This document shows positions 1-8,515 of a stretch of 64,000 nucleotides of DNA, piece by piece. Source of the stretch: Prochlorococcus sp. AG-347-K18 (lineage in GTDB: Bacteria > Cyanobacteriota > Cyanobacteriia > PCC-6307 > Cyanobiaceae); contig QCCF01000002.1 of assembly GCA_003281365.1 (NCBI GenBank), positions 1 to 64,000 of the forward strand. The letters run 5' to 3'. Positions within the stretch are counted from its first letter, which is position 1. The number at the start of each line of letters is the position of its first letter. The notes below the pieces were generated by a model. The model did no database searches. It was not told the origin of the DNA and worked only from the letters and a program-made list of their open reading frames with translations. The position numbers and the translations under genes were made by a program.

Positions 1-1
1 G

Positions 2-553
2 AGAATTAGAAATCTTAGAAATAGTTTTGACAGAAATATTGTTGATAAACAAGTTGATAAAATTTTTGAAACTGGAAGACAATTTGTTGATGGAGTATCT
101 GGTGCAAGGCCAGGTAAAAGAAGGAAATCAGATTTTCAAGGACTAACAAGTAAGAGTGTTAAAAAAGTGGGAAGATGGGTATCTGAAAAAGTGGATTTAT
201 TTTTTGATGAAGATAATGATGATTGGAATGATGATAATTTTTACGATGATAACAGTGATATTAAAACATTTTCTAGAGAATCAAATTCTTATGAATCTAC
301 TAAAACGTATTCAAAAAGACCTTTAGAAGCAATATCTTTAAGGCAACCAAAAAATTTGCAGACAACTGATCAAAAAAAATTACCTTATGGGAAAGAGATT
401 AAAGACGATGATTGGCCAGATGAAATGGATTTCAAAGTTGAAAGATGGCAAAGATCTTCAGAAAAAGAGAATAATATATCAAGAGATCAAGTAAACCAAG
501 AAATTCAATTAAAATCAAGAAATCTTCCTAGATCAAGAAGAAGAAGAGTATAG
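2..553 (+). CDS. Conserved hypothetical acidic/basic protein, 5' end cut by window
   Basis: The reading frame is open from base 2, so the true start lies outside the window; at least 183 residues are visible. A GTG at 167 lies inside the open frame and is not a convincing start. The visible part begins with a basic segment rich in Arg and Lys, then a strongly acidic low-complexity stretch of Asp and Asn around bases 200-260 with repeated DDW/DDNF elements, then a mixed tail ending in four Arg and a Val. No catalytic motif or membrane segment is visible. It converges on the chorismate-lyase-like gene and overlaps its 3' end by 21 bp. I do not recognise the family; it is probably a picocyanobacterial hypothetical protein. 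Confidence 0.7.
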   Translation, partial: RIRNLRNSFDRNIVDKQVDKIFETGRQFVDGVSGARPGKRRKSDFQGLTSKSVKKVGRWVSEKVDLFFDEDNDDWNDDNFYDDNSDIKTFSRESNSYESTKTYSKRPLEAISLRQPKNLQTTDQKKLPYGKEIKDDDWPDEMDFKVERWQRSSEKENNISRDQVNQEIQLKSRNLPRSRRRRV

Positions 554-1075
554 ATTTGCAAATTCTTTAATTCCAGAAGAACCTAGTAAACTTTCTAAAT
601 GTGGATTGAAAACCTCCCTAATAATTGTTAGAGGCTTTTTATCACGAAAAAATCTGTAATTTCTTGACCAGAATGGTCCTTTAAAACAAAATTGATCTTC
701 TAACCATTTTGAATTAACAAGTGAAATTCGATCAACTTCTCTGAATAATTCTGACCTGTCTTGCGTTAAATTTTTCCAAATTGGCTCTTCTTTGGCTTTT
801 AAATTTTCACTTACTTGTTCAGCATTCCACCAACTTTCAGCCCATGCTAAGTTTTTATTATTGTTTTTAATCCATACTTGTCTTCTAATTAAAGGGCCAT
901 TTAATTGATTCAATTCTTGAGGACCCTCTTTACTGAATAGAGGATCTAATTGCATTGAAATCAATTTTATTTTTGTTTCTTGATTAGTTAATAGCTGTAG
1001 ATGTCTGGTTGGACTTCCATCTCCAAGCAGCATTAATTTCCATGGACCTGATATTTTGGGGAGTGAATTTTTCAC
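533..1075 (-). CDS. Chorismate lyase-like protein (Ycf21/DUF98 type)
   Basis: A 180-residue protein resembling the cyanobacterial and plastid Ycf21 family, which is thought to release 4-hydroxybenzoate from chorismate for plastoquinone synthesis. The diagnostic N-terminal element is GDGSPTRHLQLLT at about residues 18-30, matching the DGS-x-TRHLQ-x-L signature of the family. A central RRQVWI element and a C-terminal segment with RNYRFFRDKKPLTIIREVF fit the same fold. It lies 81 bp downstream of mnmG on the same strand and may be co-transcribed. Its last codons (four Ser and stop) overlap the end of the convergent upstream gene. The enzymatic role is inferred from family resemblance only. Confidence 0.75.
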   Translation of the reverse strand: MKNSLPKISGPWKLMLLGDGSPTRHLQLLTNQETKIKLISMQLDPLFSKEGPQELNQLNGPLIRRQVWIKNNNKNLAWAESWWNAEQVSENLKAKEEPIWKNLTQDRSELFREVDRISLVNSKWLEDQFCFKGPFWSRNYRFFRDKKPLTIIREVFNPHLESLLGSSGIKEFANLYSSSS

Positions 1076-1156
1076 TAAAAAAGTAGAGGCTTTTTCTTCC
1101 CATAATATTTTTGGGGATTTAAAAAGTTTATTATTCAGTGCTCTGACAGATTGCTT

Positions 1157-3124
1157 TTACGATGATAACTTTTTTTCAGCAAAAATATTTGACTTTTCTT
1201 TTCTTATCTCTCTTATTTTTAGCCAAACAAGTAATGCAGTTAAATCAGCTTTGCTAACTCCAGGGATTTTTGAGGCATCACCAAAATTTTTTGGCTTTAT
1301 CTTATTTAAATTTTCTCTAGCTTCTAAAGATAATGTTTCTATCTTTTCATAATTTATTTCTTGAGGCAAAGATTTACAGCTTTGACGATTTATTTGTTCA
1401 ATGTTGTTTTTTTGTCTTTTGAGGTAACCCTCATATTTAATATCTATTTCAACACCTTCTTGTATTGAAGAAGCTAGATTTTTTTTAGTTAAATCATATT
1501 TAATTAGATCTGAATAATGAAAGTTTGGTCTTTTTAATAGTTCTTTCAAAGTTGTTGAGCCTTTGATTTTTGACCCCGTGTCTAATTCTATTTTTTTTGC
1601 TATTTCATCGGTATTTTTTAAACGGGTGTTTTTTAATCTTAATTTCTCTTCTTGGAGGACTTTCATTTTTTGTTGATAGGCCGACCATCTTTTTTCATCA
1701 ATCAGCCCTATCTGATAACCTAGTGGGGTTAATCTCCTGTCTGCATTATCTCCTCTAAGGGTTAGTCTATATTCACTCCTACTAGTTAGAACTCTGTATG
1801 GTTCTTTGAGATCTTTAGTAATCAAATCATTGATCATTGTTCCTATATAACTGCTTTCTCTAGTAAAGGTTATTGGATCTTTTTTGTTTAGTTTTCTTGT
1901 CGCATTGACTCCTGCAACTAATCCTTGTGCTGCTGCTTCTTCATAACCAGTAGTTCCATTAATTTGTCCAGCGCAATATAAATATTCAATTTCTTTCGTT
2001 TCGAGTGATGTTTGGAGCTGTGTTGCAGGTATATAGTCATACTCAACAGCATATGCTGGTCGCAACATTTTACATTCACTTAATCCAGGTAAGGTTCTTA
2101 AAAGTTCTAATTGAATATTTTCTGGTAAACCTGTAGAGAATCCTTGAACATATATTTCAGGAGTATTAATTCCTTCTGGTTCTAAGAAAATTTGATGAGA
2201 TTCTTTATCGGCAAATTTTACGATTTTATCTTCAATTGATGGGCAATATCTTGGCCCTTTACTATCAATAAAACCTCCGTAAATGGGTGTTAAATGTAAA
2301 TTGTTTCGAATTAGTTGATGTGTTTTAGAAGTTGTTCTTGTGATATGACAACTAACTTGGGGCATATTATTTTTTATATCTGGGTCAAAAGAAAAGTATT
2401 TATTTGCTGCAGTACTAGGTTGAATATCTAATTCATCAAAACTGATACTTCTTTTATCAACTCTTGCTGGAGTTCCTGTTTTTAAACGTTCTGTATTAAT
2501 ACCAATTTCGTGCAAATTTTGAGTAAGACCTTGTGCTGCTTGTTCACCCGATCTACCAGCTGACATTGATTTATTGCCAATCCATATTTTGCCTTCTAAA
2601 AAAGTACCAGCTGTGATGATAACTGCTTTCGCTGAAAAATAACTACCAAAGAATGTTTTTACACCCTTTATTCTTTTTTTTACGAGTTTTTTTGAGTTCA
2701 ATCCAATTTCTTCAGTTTTTGTAATATCTAGTTCAGTAATCATTGCTTCTTTCAAAGATAAATTATCTGTATTTTGTAGTATTTCGATCATTTTTTTTGA
2801 GTATTCTCTTTTATCTGTTTGTGCTCTTAATGCCCATACAGCTGGCCCTCTACTCGCATTTAATATTCTTTTTTGGATCGCTGTCTCATCAGCTAATTTT
2901 CCAATAATGCCTCCTAATGCATCGACTTCATGCACCAATTGACTTTTTGCTGGACCCCCAACTGCAGGGTTGCAAGGTTGCCAAGCAATCCTATCTAAGT
3001 TGATTGTGAATAAGGCTGTAGAAAATCCTAATTTTGCTGATGTTATAGCTGCTTCACATCCCGCATGTCCTCCTCCAATGACGATAATCTCAAAAGATTC
3101 ATTTATTGATTGATGATCTTGCAT
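1157..3124 (-). CDS. mnmG: tRNA uridine-5-carboxymethylaminomethyl synthesis enzyme MnmG (GidA)
   Basis: FAD-dependent partner of MnmE (TrmE) that modifies the wobble uridine of certain tRNAs to (c)mnm5U. The 655-residue length is normal for the long MnmG form. An N-terminal Rossmann FAD site [12 protein letters not shown] sits at residues 15-26, followed by [16 protein letters not shown] near 51. Further family marks are [10 protein letters not shown] near 215, YAVEYDYIP near 360, [18 protein letters not shown] near 387 and [15 protein letters not shown] near 448. The C-terminal helical domain that binds MnmE and tRNA is present. It is the second gene of a minus-strand run after dnaB, with a 13 bp gap. 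Confidence 0.97.
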   Translation of the reverse strand: MQDHQSINESFEIIVIGGGHAGCEAAITSAKLGFSTALFTINLDRIAWQPCNPAVGGPAKSQLVHEVDALGGIIGKLADETAIQKRILNASRGPAVWALRAQTDKREYSKKMIEILQNTDNLSLKEAMITELDITKTEEIGLNSKKLVKKRIKGVKTFFGSYFSAKAVIITAGTFLEGKIWIGNKSMSAGRSGEQAAQGLTQNLHEIGINTERLKTGTPARVDKRSISFDELDIQPSTAANKYFSFDPDIKNNMPQVSCHITRTTSKTHQLIRNNLHLTPIYGGFIDSKGPRYCPSIEDKIVKFADKESHQIFLEPEGINTPEIYVQGFSTGLPENIQLELLRTLPGLSECKMLRPAYAVEYDYIPATQLQTSLETKEIEYLYCAGQINGTTGYEEAAAQGLVAGVNATRKLNKKDPITFTRESSYIGTMINDLITKDLKEPYRVLTSRSEYRLTLRGDNADRRLTPLGYQIGLIDEKRWSAYQQKMKVLQEEKLRLKNTRLKNTDEIAKKIELDTGSKIKGSTTLKELLKRPNFHYSDLIKYDLTKKNLASSIQEGVEIDIKYEGYLKRQKNNIEQINRQSCKSLPQEINYEKIETLSLEARENLNKIKPKNFGDASKIPGVSKADLTALLVWLKIREIRKEKSNIFAEKKLSS

Positions 3125-3137
3125 TATAAGGATTAAT

Positions 3138-4520
3138 CTAATTAGCTAAATTCTTAAATCTCGTGTATTGAGGTTCAAATAATAATTTAACAGTTCCTAT
3201 GGGTCCATTTCTATGTTTAGTGACAAGGACCTCTGTAATTCCTTTATCTTCTGTATCTGGATTATAATATTCATCTCTATAAATCATTAATACTAAATCT
3301 GCATCTTGTTCAATAGATCCTGATTCTCTCAGATCGCTTAACATTGGCCTTTTATTTGTTCTAGATTCTACTCCTCTACTAAGCTGAGATAAAGCTACTA
3401 CTGGCACTTTTAATTCCCTAGCCATGCTTTTAAGACCTCTTGTTATTCGTGAAAGTTCTTGCACCCTATTATCAGGGGTTGATCCTTCCATCAACTGGAG
3501 GTAATCAATCACAATTAACCCTAATTCTTTTTTTTGTTCAGCTATTAATCTTCTGCACAGAGATCTCATCTCTAAAACACTTAAGTTAGGTTTGTCATCT
3601 ATAAATATTGGCAATTGACCAAGTGAATTGATACCTTCTCCAAGTAAAGGCCATTCATCTTGCTGTAATCTTCCTGTTCTCAGCCTTCCACTTTCGATTC
3701 CAACTTCCATAGAGAGTAATCTATAAGTCAACTGTTCTTTACTCATTTCAAGGCTAAATACGCATACAGGTAAATCTTGAGATTGTGCAACATTTTTAGC
3801 CAGATTAAGAACTATTGAAGTTTTACCCATTGAAGGTCTTCCAGCAACAATTATTAAATCACTTCTTTGAAATCCATTAGTCATCGCATCAAGGTCGTAA
3901 AAATTTACAGGAATTCCAGCTACTGATGTGCCTAATGATCTCGACTCTATTTCATTGAAAGTACTTGTAAGGATTTCAGCTGCTTGAGTCAGACCTTTTG
4001 AAGGTTTTTCTTGACTTATTTCAAATATTTTTTGCTCCGCTTTATCTAGAACTTCATTAGTATCTTGAGTTTGATCAAAACCTAGTTGAACTACCTCATT
4101 GCCAGATCTGATAAGTTGCCTTCTCATGAATTTGTCGTTAATTAAATTAGCAACTTGTTCTATGGAAGCTGTAGAAGAAACATTTTCAACTAGTTCTACA
4201 AGTTTGCTGTTCCCTCCAATTTTTTCTAGTGACCCATTATCTGCTAACCAAGCACTCATTGATGTTAAATCAGTTGGTTTACCCTGAGTATGTAACATTA
4301 ATGCTGTTTTATAAATCTCTTGATGAGCATTTATATAAAAGGCTTCAGGTTTAATTAAATCTGCAATTCTTCCGATCGCGTCTGGATCAAGAAGTATTCC
4401 ACCCAGAACTGCTTCCTCTGCTTCAACGTTCTGAGGAGGTACTAATCCAGCATTTTCACTATTAAAATCCTTCTTAAAATTTTTATTTTGCCCATTATTT
4501 GGAAAAGGTACGGAAACCAT
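3138..4520 (-). CDS. dnaB: Replicative DNA helicase DnaB
   Basis: Hexameric 5'-3' helicase that unwinds DNA ahead of the replisome. The protein has 460 residues. An N-terminal DnaB domain (about 28-130) and a C-terminal RecA-like ATPase domain are visible, with Walker [10 protein letters not shown] at 227-235, Walker [11 protein letters not shown] near 336, and [20 protein letters not shown] near 410. It is uninterrupted: there is no intein, unlike the DnaB of some other cyanobacteria such as Synechocystis. It lies between rplI and mnmG on the same strand; an rplI-dnaB order is common in bacteria. Confidence 0.97.
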   Translation of the reverse strand: MVSVPFPNNGQNKNFKKDFNSENAGLVPPQNVEAEEAVLGGILLDPDAIGRIADLIKPEAFYINAHQEIYKTALMLHTQGKPTDLTSMSAWLADNGSLEKIGGNSKLVELVENVSSTASIEQVANLINDKFMRRQLIRSGNEVVQLGFDQTQDTNEVLDKAEQKIFEISQEKPSKGLTQAAEILTSTFNEIESRSLGTSVAGIPVNFYDLDAMTNGFQRSDLIIVAGRPSMGKTSIVLNLAKNVAQSQDLPVCVFSLEMSKEQLTYRLLSMEVGIESGRLRTGRLQQDEWPLLGEGINSLGQLPIFIDDKPNLSVLEMRSLCRRLIAEQKKELGLIVIDYLQLMEGSTPDNRVQELSRITRGLKSMARELKVPVVALSQLSRGVESRTNKRPMLSDLRESGSIEQDADLVLMIYRDEYYNPDTEDKGITEVLVTKHRNGPIGTVKLLFEPQYTRFKNLAN

Positions 4521-4578
4521 ATCTTTAATTGCTTAGATATATACTTTGGCTACTTTTCAAAATAATGCAACAAATTGA

Positions 4579-5034
4579 TTAACTTGTTACTTCAATATTT
4601 ACTTCAGCATTCACTTCTGGGTGTAATTTTATTTTTATAGTAAAGGAACCTAAATTATGAATATCAGGAACTGTGATATTTCTTCTATCAATTTCTTTTT
4701 TAGTTGACTCTTTTATTGCTTCGGCAACATCTCCATTAGTAACAGTTCCAAACAGAATACCATCTTCCCCAACTTGTTTTTTGATAGTAAACCTACCTAT
4801 TGTAGATAATGCAGTTTGGAAATCTAAAGCTTCTTGCTTTAATTTATCAGCAGCAATTTTTTCTTTTTCTTTCTTTCTTTCAATTTGTTTAAGCACTGCT
4901 GGTGTTACATTCATTGCCTTGCCATAAGGTAATAGAAAATTTCTTGCATAACCAGGTGCTACTTCAACTAGATCACCTTCTTTGCCTAGTGATGAAATTG
5001 ATTCAGTTAATGCGACTTGTATTCTTTTAGCCAT
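4579..5034 (-). CDS. rplI: 50S ribosomal protein L9
   Basis: Large-subunit protein L9, which binds 23S rRNA near the L1 stalk. I chose the ATG at 5034, giving [11 protein letters not shown] and 151 residues; an in-frame ATG at 5049 would add only five residues. The N-terminal domain carries the typical [20 protein letters not shown] segment, followed by the long charged connecting helix ([19 protein letters not shown]) and the C-terminal rRNA-binding domain with a [12 protein letters not shown] motif. It is transcribed toward dnaB (58 bp gap) and starts 20 bp beyond the desaturase stop. Confidence 0.95.
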   Translation of the reverse strand: MAKRIQVALTESISSLGKEGDLVEVAPGYARNFLLPYGKAMNVTPAVLKQIERKKEKEKIAADKLKQEALDFQTALSTIGRFTIKKQVGEDGILFGTVTNGDVAEAIKESTKKEIDRRNITVPDIHNLGSFTIKIKLHPEVNAEVNIEVTS

Positions 5035-5054
5035 GAAAATATTGAACAATATAG

Positions 5055-5993
5055 TTAATAATAAGACCTAGAGGGCAACTTTACTTTTTTTGCAAGACCA
5101 AATTTCGCAAGAATCTTAATATGTTCCCAAGTTATATCGATTTGACCTCTAAATAATCCTTGTTTTGCTGAATTAGGAAATGCATGATGATTATTATGCC
5201 AACCTTCTCCAAACGTTAATGCAGCAACCCACGCATTGTTTTTGGATGAATCACCACTTTCAAATGGTGCTTTACCCCAGCAATGAGTAGCTGAATTTAC
5301 TAACCAGGTTATGTGATAAACAACTACAAGCCTCAATGGAATTCCCCAAAGGACTAGAGCCCAACCTCCAACTCCTAATTTTTGTCCTATTGCATACAAA
5401 GAAAGTCCAATAGGAATTTGTAAAAATAAAAAATATTTATTTAGGAATCTATAATACGGATCTTTAATTAAATCTGCACTAAGTTTTGGAACAGCTTTTA
5501 ATGCTTCAACGTCTTTGAACATCCAACCCATATGACTCCACCAAAAACCTTTTTTACTGTTGTGATGATCTACCTCTGTATCTGAAAAAGAATGGTGATG
5601 TCTATGCAAACCCACCCAATCAATAGGTCCATGCTGGCAACTTATAGCTCCACAGGTAGCGAAAAATCTTTCTAACCATTTTGGAACAATGAACGATCTG
5701 TGCGATAACAATCTGTGGTAACCAAGAGTGACTCCTAAACAAGCAGTTACCCAGTAAAAAAATAATAAAGACATGACTGCAGGGAGACTCCAAAACTTTG
5801 GTTGTAAAGCTATAAGAGAAATAATATGAATTGCAACCATGAAAATGATTGTTCCCCAAGTTTTATGTAGTCTTGGAGGATATTTTCTTGAATGGTTGGA
5901 AGGTTCTAATAATTTTTCTGAGAGTTCAATAACTTTTTCAGCTGGAACAGGTTTTTTTAATTTTGCTGTTTCTTGGAAAATTAATGAGTTCAT
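5055..5993 (-). CDS. desC: Acyl-lipid delta-9 fatty acid desaturase
   Basis: Membrane di-iron desaturase that introduces the first double bond into glycerolipid acyl chains, setting thylakoid membrane fluidity. The protein has 312 residues. All three histidine boxes are intact: HRLLSH (93-98), HRHHH (130-134) and HNNHH (about 267-271). Hydrophobic segments flank the first box (about 47-90) and lie at about 175-220. The N-terminus carries a 40-residue hydrophilic extension. The 75 bp divergent spacer to the next gene contains TA-rich -10-like sequences. The class (delta-9, stearoyl-type) is inferred from the box pattern; the exact regiospecificity is not proven. Confidence 0.9.
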   Translation of the reverse strand: MNSLIFQETAKLKKPVPAEKVIELSEKLLEPSNHSRKYPPRLHKTWGTIIFMVAIHIISLIALQPKFWSLPAVMSLLFFYWVTACLGVTLGYHRLLSHRSFIVPKWLERFFATCGAISCQHGPIDWVGLHRHHHSFSDTEVDHHNSKKGFWWSHMGWMFKDVEALKAVPKLSADLIKDPYYRFLNKYFLFLQIPIGLSLYAIGQKLGVGGWALVLWGIPLRLVVVYHITWLVNSATHCWGKAPFESGDSSKNNAWVAALTFGEGWHNNHHAFPNSAKQGLFRGQIDITWEHIKILAKFGLAKKVKLPSRSYY

Positions 5994-6068
5994 GATATCG
6001 AAATACTGTTTTCAAAATTACCGATATGTAATATTATCATACTATACTATTGATAAGTTTAATTATCT

Positions 6069-6767
6069 GTGAGTCTCGGATATCGCGATAAATTATCTAG
6101 AGGTCGAAGGGCTATGGCTCATTTGATACACCTCTGGCATGAGAGAAATGGTTGGTCGCATAGGGTTTTACCGTTACTCTCTGAAATTCTTGATTTAGGT
6201 AAAGTTCATAATTCGCAAATTTCTAATCTTAGGAATGGAAAATTATCTTCCCCTGGGCCTGAAGTTTTTCTTGCTTTAGCTCAAGTTAATACGATTCTTG
6301 ATCAAGGGGTAGAAAAAATCAGGGATCGTTTAGAAAGTGATTACCCAGAATTATGGAGATCCTTGCAAGAGTCTGCATTACCCTTGAGAAATGATTCTGG
6401 TATTCCATTGTCTGCTGGGGAGTTATTTGAGATATTTTCAGGATTACAATCTCTCCCTTCATCTTTTGACTGGTACATAGAAGATGAAGAAGCTTCTGCT
6501 TTAAGTGATGCTCTTTCAGTGCATTTTTGCCAGAATAAGGCTTGGAGATCATGTAAAGTTCAGGTAATGGGTGCCTATACTGTCAATAAACCTACCCGTA
6601 GAGAACGTTTTGCTGAGGTAATAGCAGGAATAAGAGATTATACGGCTGAAGAATTAGATGGAGAACTACTTGATTTATATGAGGCTTCAAAAAAACTTTC
6701 TTATTTTCAGGGTAGAGGACCTAATGCTTTTCTCGCAGAATTAAGAAATCTAGCTTCAGAAAAATAA
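6069..6767 (+). CDS. Conserved hypothetical protein with possible helix-turn-helix
   Basis: A 232-residue protein using a GTG start; an internal ATG at codon 16 (MAHLIHLW) is an alternative. Residues about 25-75 resemble an XRE-like helix-turn-helix: a segment NSQISNLRNGKLSSPGPEV followed by FLALA looks like a recognition helix and the helix after it. The rest is predicted soluble and alpha-helical, with no catalytic motif I can name. It lies 18 bp upstream of a PLP lyase gene and then gcvH and gcvP, all on the same strand, so it may be the first gene of that operon. DNA binding is an inference. Confidence 0.75.
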   Translation: MSLGYRDKLSRGRRAMAHLIHLWHERNGWSHRVLPLLSEILDLGKVHNSQISNLRNGKLSSPGPEVFLALAQVNTILDQGVEKIRDRLESDYPELWRSLQESALPLRNDSGIPLSAGELFEIFSGLQSLPSSFDWYIEDEEASALSDALSVHFCQNKAWRSCKVQVMGAYTVNKPTRRERFAEVIAGIRDYTAEELDGELLDLYEASKKLSYFQGRGPNAFLAELRNLASEK

Positions 6768-6785
6768 TATGAGTTTTCATAACTA

Positions 6786-8069
6786 ATGACATTAAACAAA
6801 AACTTAAAACTGGCTGAAAACGCTGTTCTTTCTCTAGAAGAGAGTTTAAGTCAAGTTTTTCAAGAAAGATCCAATCAGGTTTTTCAGAAATTAGAAAATA
6901 TTTTGACAATTTTTAAGGAAGAAAAAGTTTCTACTAGTCATTTCAATCAATCTTCAGGTAGTGGACATGGTGATATATCTAGAGAAAAAATTGATGCGGT
7001 TTTTGCAAGATTATTTCTTGCTGAAAAGGCAGCTGTGAGGATGCAATTTGTAAGTGGAACGCATGCAATCAGCTCTGTTTTATTTGGAATTCTTAGGCCT
7101 GGAGATGTGATGTTATCTCTTACAGGACAACCATATGACACCTTAGAAGAAGTGATAGGGATAAGGGGAGGAGGTAAAGGCTCACTTAAAGATTTTGATA
7201 TTGACTATAAGCAAATAAATATTTGTGAAGATTTTGATTCTTTTGAAGAAAAAATTGTTCATTCTTTTCAAGAAAATTCATGTAAATTAGTATTTATACA
7301 AAAAAGTTGTGGATATAGTTGGAGAAAATCTCTTACGAATCATGAGATAGAGAAAATTTGTAGTCTGATTCACTCTCTTGACCCTAACTGCATATGTTTT
7401 GTTGATAACTGTTATGGGGAGCTTGTTGAAGACAGTGAACCAATTTCTAAAGGGGCAAATATAATTGCTGGATCATTAATTAAAAATTTGGGAGGGACAA
7501 TCGTTCCTACTGGTGGGTATGTTGCAGGAGATGCAGAGTTGGTAGAGATGGCGTGCTCTAGATTAACCTCACCTGGTATTGGTTCATCTGCAGGAATAAA
7601 TTTTGGATTAGGAAGATTAATTTTGCAGGGTTTGTTTTTAGCGCCACAAATTGTTCACGAATCATTAAAGGGTGCTGATATGGTTGCAGCAGTTTTTAAA
7701 AATTTGGGATTTAAGGTTTTGCCAGAACCAGCAACATATAGATCTGATCTTATTCAGTCAGTAAGATTGAATAATCCTGATTTGGTACAAAAAGTTTGTC
7801 AATCTTTTCAAAATTCTTCACCAATAGATTCTTTTTTAAATGTTGTTCCATCTTCAATGGAAGGATATAACTCAAAATTATTAATGGCAGGAGGCACATT
7901 TATTGAAGGAAGTACAAGTGAATTTTCGGCGGATGCTCCCCTAAGAGATCCTTACAATATTTTTGTTCAAGGTGGTTCTCACATAGCTCACATCAAAATT
8001 GCACTAATTCAGTTATTATCACAACTATTAGAGGAAAAATTAATTTCAAACGATTCTCTACTTTTTTAA
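6786..8069 (+). CDS. COG4100-type PLP-dependent lyase (methionine gamma-lyase/aluminium resistance family)
   Basis: A 427-residue fold-type I PLP enzyme of the Cys/Met metabolism superfamily, of the branch often named aluminium resistance protein or cystathionine beta-lyase-like. Key marks are SGSGHGDISR near 57-66, MQFVSGTHAI near 86-95 (cofactor phosphate region), FVDNCYGELVE near 205, and the probable Schiff-base Lys233 in SLIKNLGG followed by PTGGYVAGD. The substrate is unknown; sulphur amino acid cleavage is likely from the family. It is 18 bp after the hypothetical gene and 11 bp before gcvH, implying co-transcription with glycine cleavage genes. Confidence 0.85.
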   Translation: MTLNKNLKLAENAVLSLEESLSQVFQERSNQVFQKLENILTIFKEEKVSTSHFNQSSGSGHGDISREKIDAVFARLFLAEKAAVRMQFVSGTHAISSVLFGILRPGDVMLSLTGQPYDTLEEVIGIRGGGKGSLKDFDIDYKQINICEDFDSFEEKIVHSFQENSCKLVFIQKSCGYSWRKSLTNHEIEKICSLIHSLDPNCICFVDNCYGELVEDSEPISKGANIIAGSLIKNLGGTIVPTGGYVAGDAELVEMACSRLTSPGIGSSAGINFGLGRLILQGLFLAPQIVHESLKGADMVAAVFKNLGFKVLPEPATYRSDLIQSVRLNNPDLVQKVCQSFQNSSPIDSFLNVVPSSMEGYNSKLLMAGGTFIEGSTSEFSADAPLRDPYNIFVQGGSHIAHIKIALIQLLSQLLEEKLISNDSLLF

Positions 8070-8080
8070 TAAAATTAATT

Positions 8081-8470
8081 ATGTCTTACAAGTTTCCAGA
8101 CAATCTTAACTATGCTGATACCCATGAGTATGTCTTGGAAGAAAATGGATTGTTAAAAATTGGAGTTAGTGAATTTGCTATAGATCAATTAGGAGATATT
8201 GTTTTTGTTGAGTTAGCTGATCAAGGGAAGACTTTAGATAAAGGTGAGACTTTTGGAACAATAGAATCTGTTAAGGCCGTTGAGGAAGTCTACCTGCCTT
8301 TTTCAGGGGAAATAGTATCTGTAAATGAGAATGTGATTGAAAACCCTGAGCTTTTACAGAATGATCCTATTGGAGAAGGTTGGTTAGTCATTTTGAAACC
8401 AGAATCAGAGGTATCAATTGCTGATTTGATGACTTCTGAGGAATATCAATTAAAGGTTGTACCAAAATAA
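8081..8470 (+). CDS. gcvH: Glycine cleavage system H protein
   Basis: Lipoyl carrier protein that shuttles the aminomethyl group between GcvP, GcvT and the L protein. It has 129 residues, the usual size. The lipoylated lysine is Lys65 in ETFGTIESVKAVEEVY, a canonical lipoyl-attachment context. The N-terminal YADTHEYV and the C-terminal GEGWLVILKP are also characteristic. It lies directly upstream of gcvP (45 bp). gcvT and lpd are not in this window. Confidence 0.97.
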   Translation: MSYKFPDNLNYADTHEYVLEENGLLKIGVSEFAIDQLGDIVFVELADQGKTLDKGETFGTIESVKAVEEVYLPFSGEIVSVNENVIENPELLQNDPIGEGWLVILKPESEVSIADLMTSEEYQLKVVPK

Positions 8471-8515
8471 GGCAAACTTTTTAAAAAGAGCTATTTTAAA
8501 GAAAAATATTTTAAT

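Noticed and set aside
1056-1352. 98-residue plus-strand frame over mnmG
   Set aside because: It lies wholly across the mnmG 3' end and its spacer on the opposite strand; the hydrophobic, Phe/Ser-rich translation is typical of an antisense shadow.
3138-4520. Intein in DnaB
   Set aside because: The helicase frame is continuous from the N domain through Walker B; no splice junction or extra domain is seen. The same holds for dnaX.
8471-8515. Glycine riboswitch upstream of gcvP
   Set aside because: The 45 bp gap is far too short and AT-only to hold a tandem glycine aptamer; nor is one visible before gcvH.
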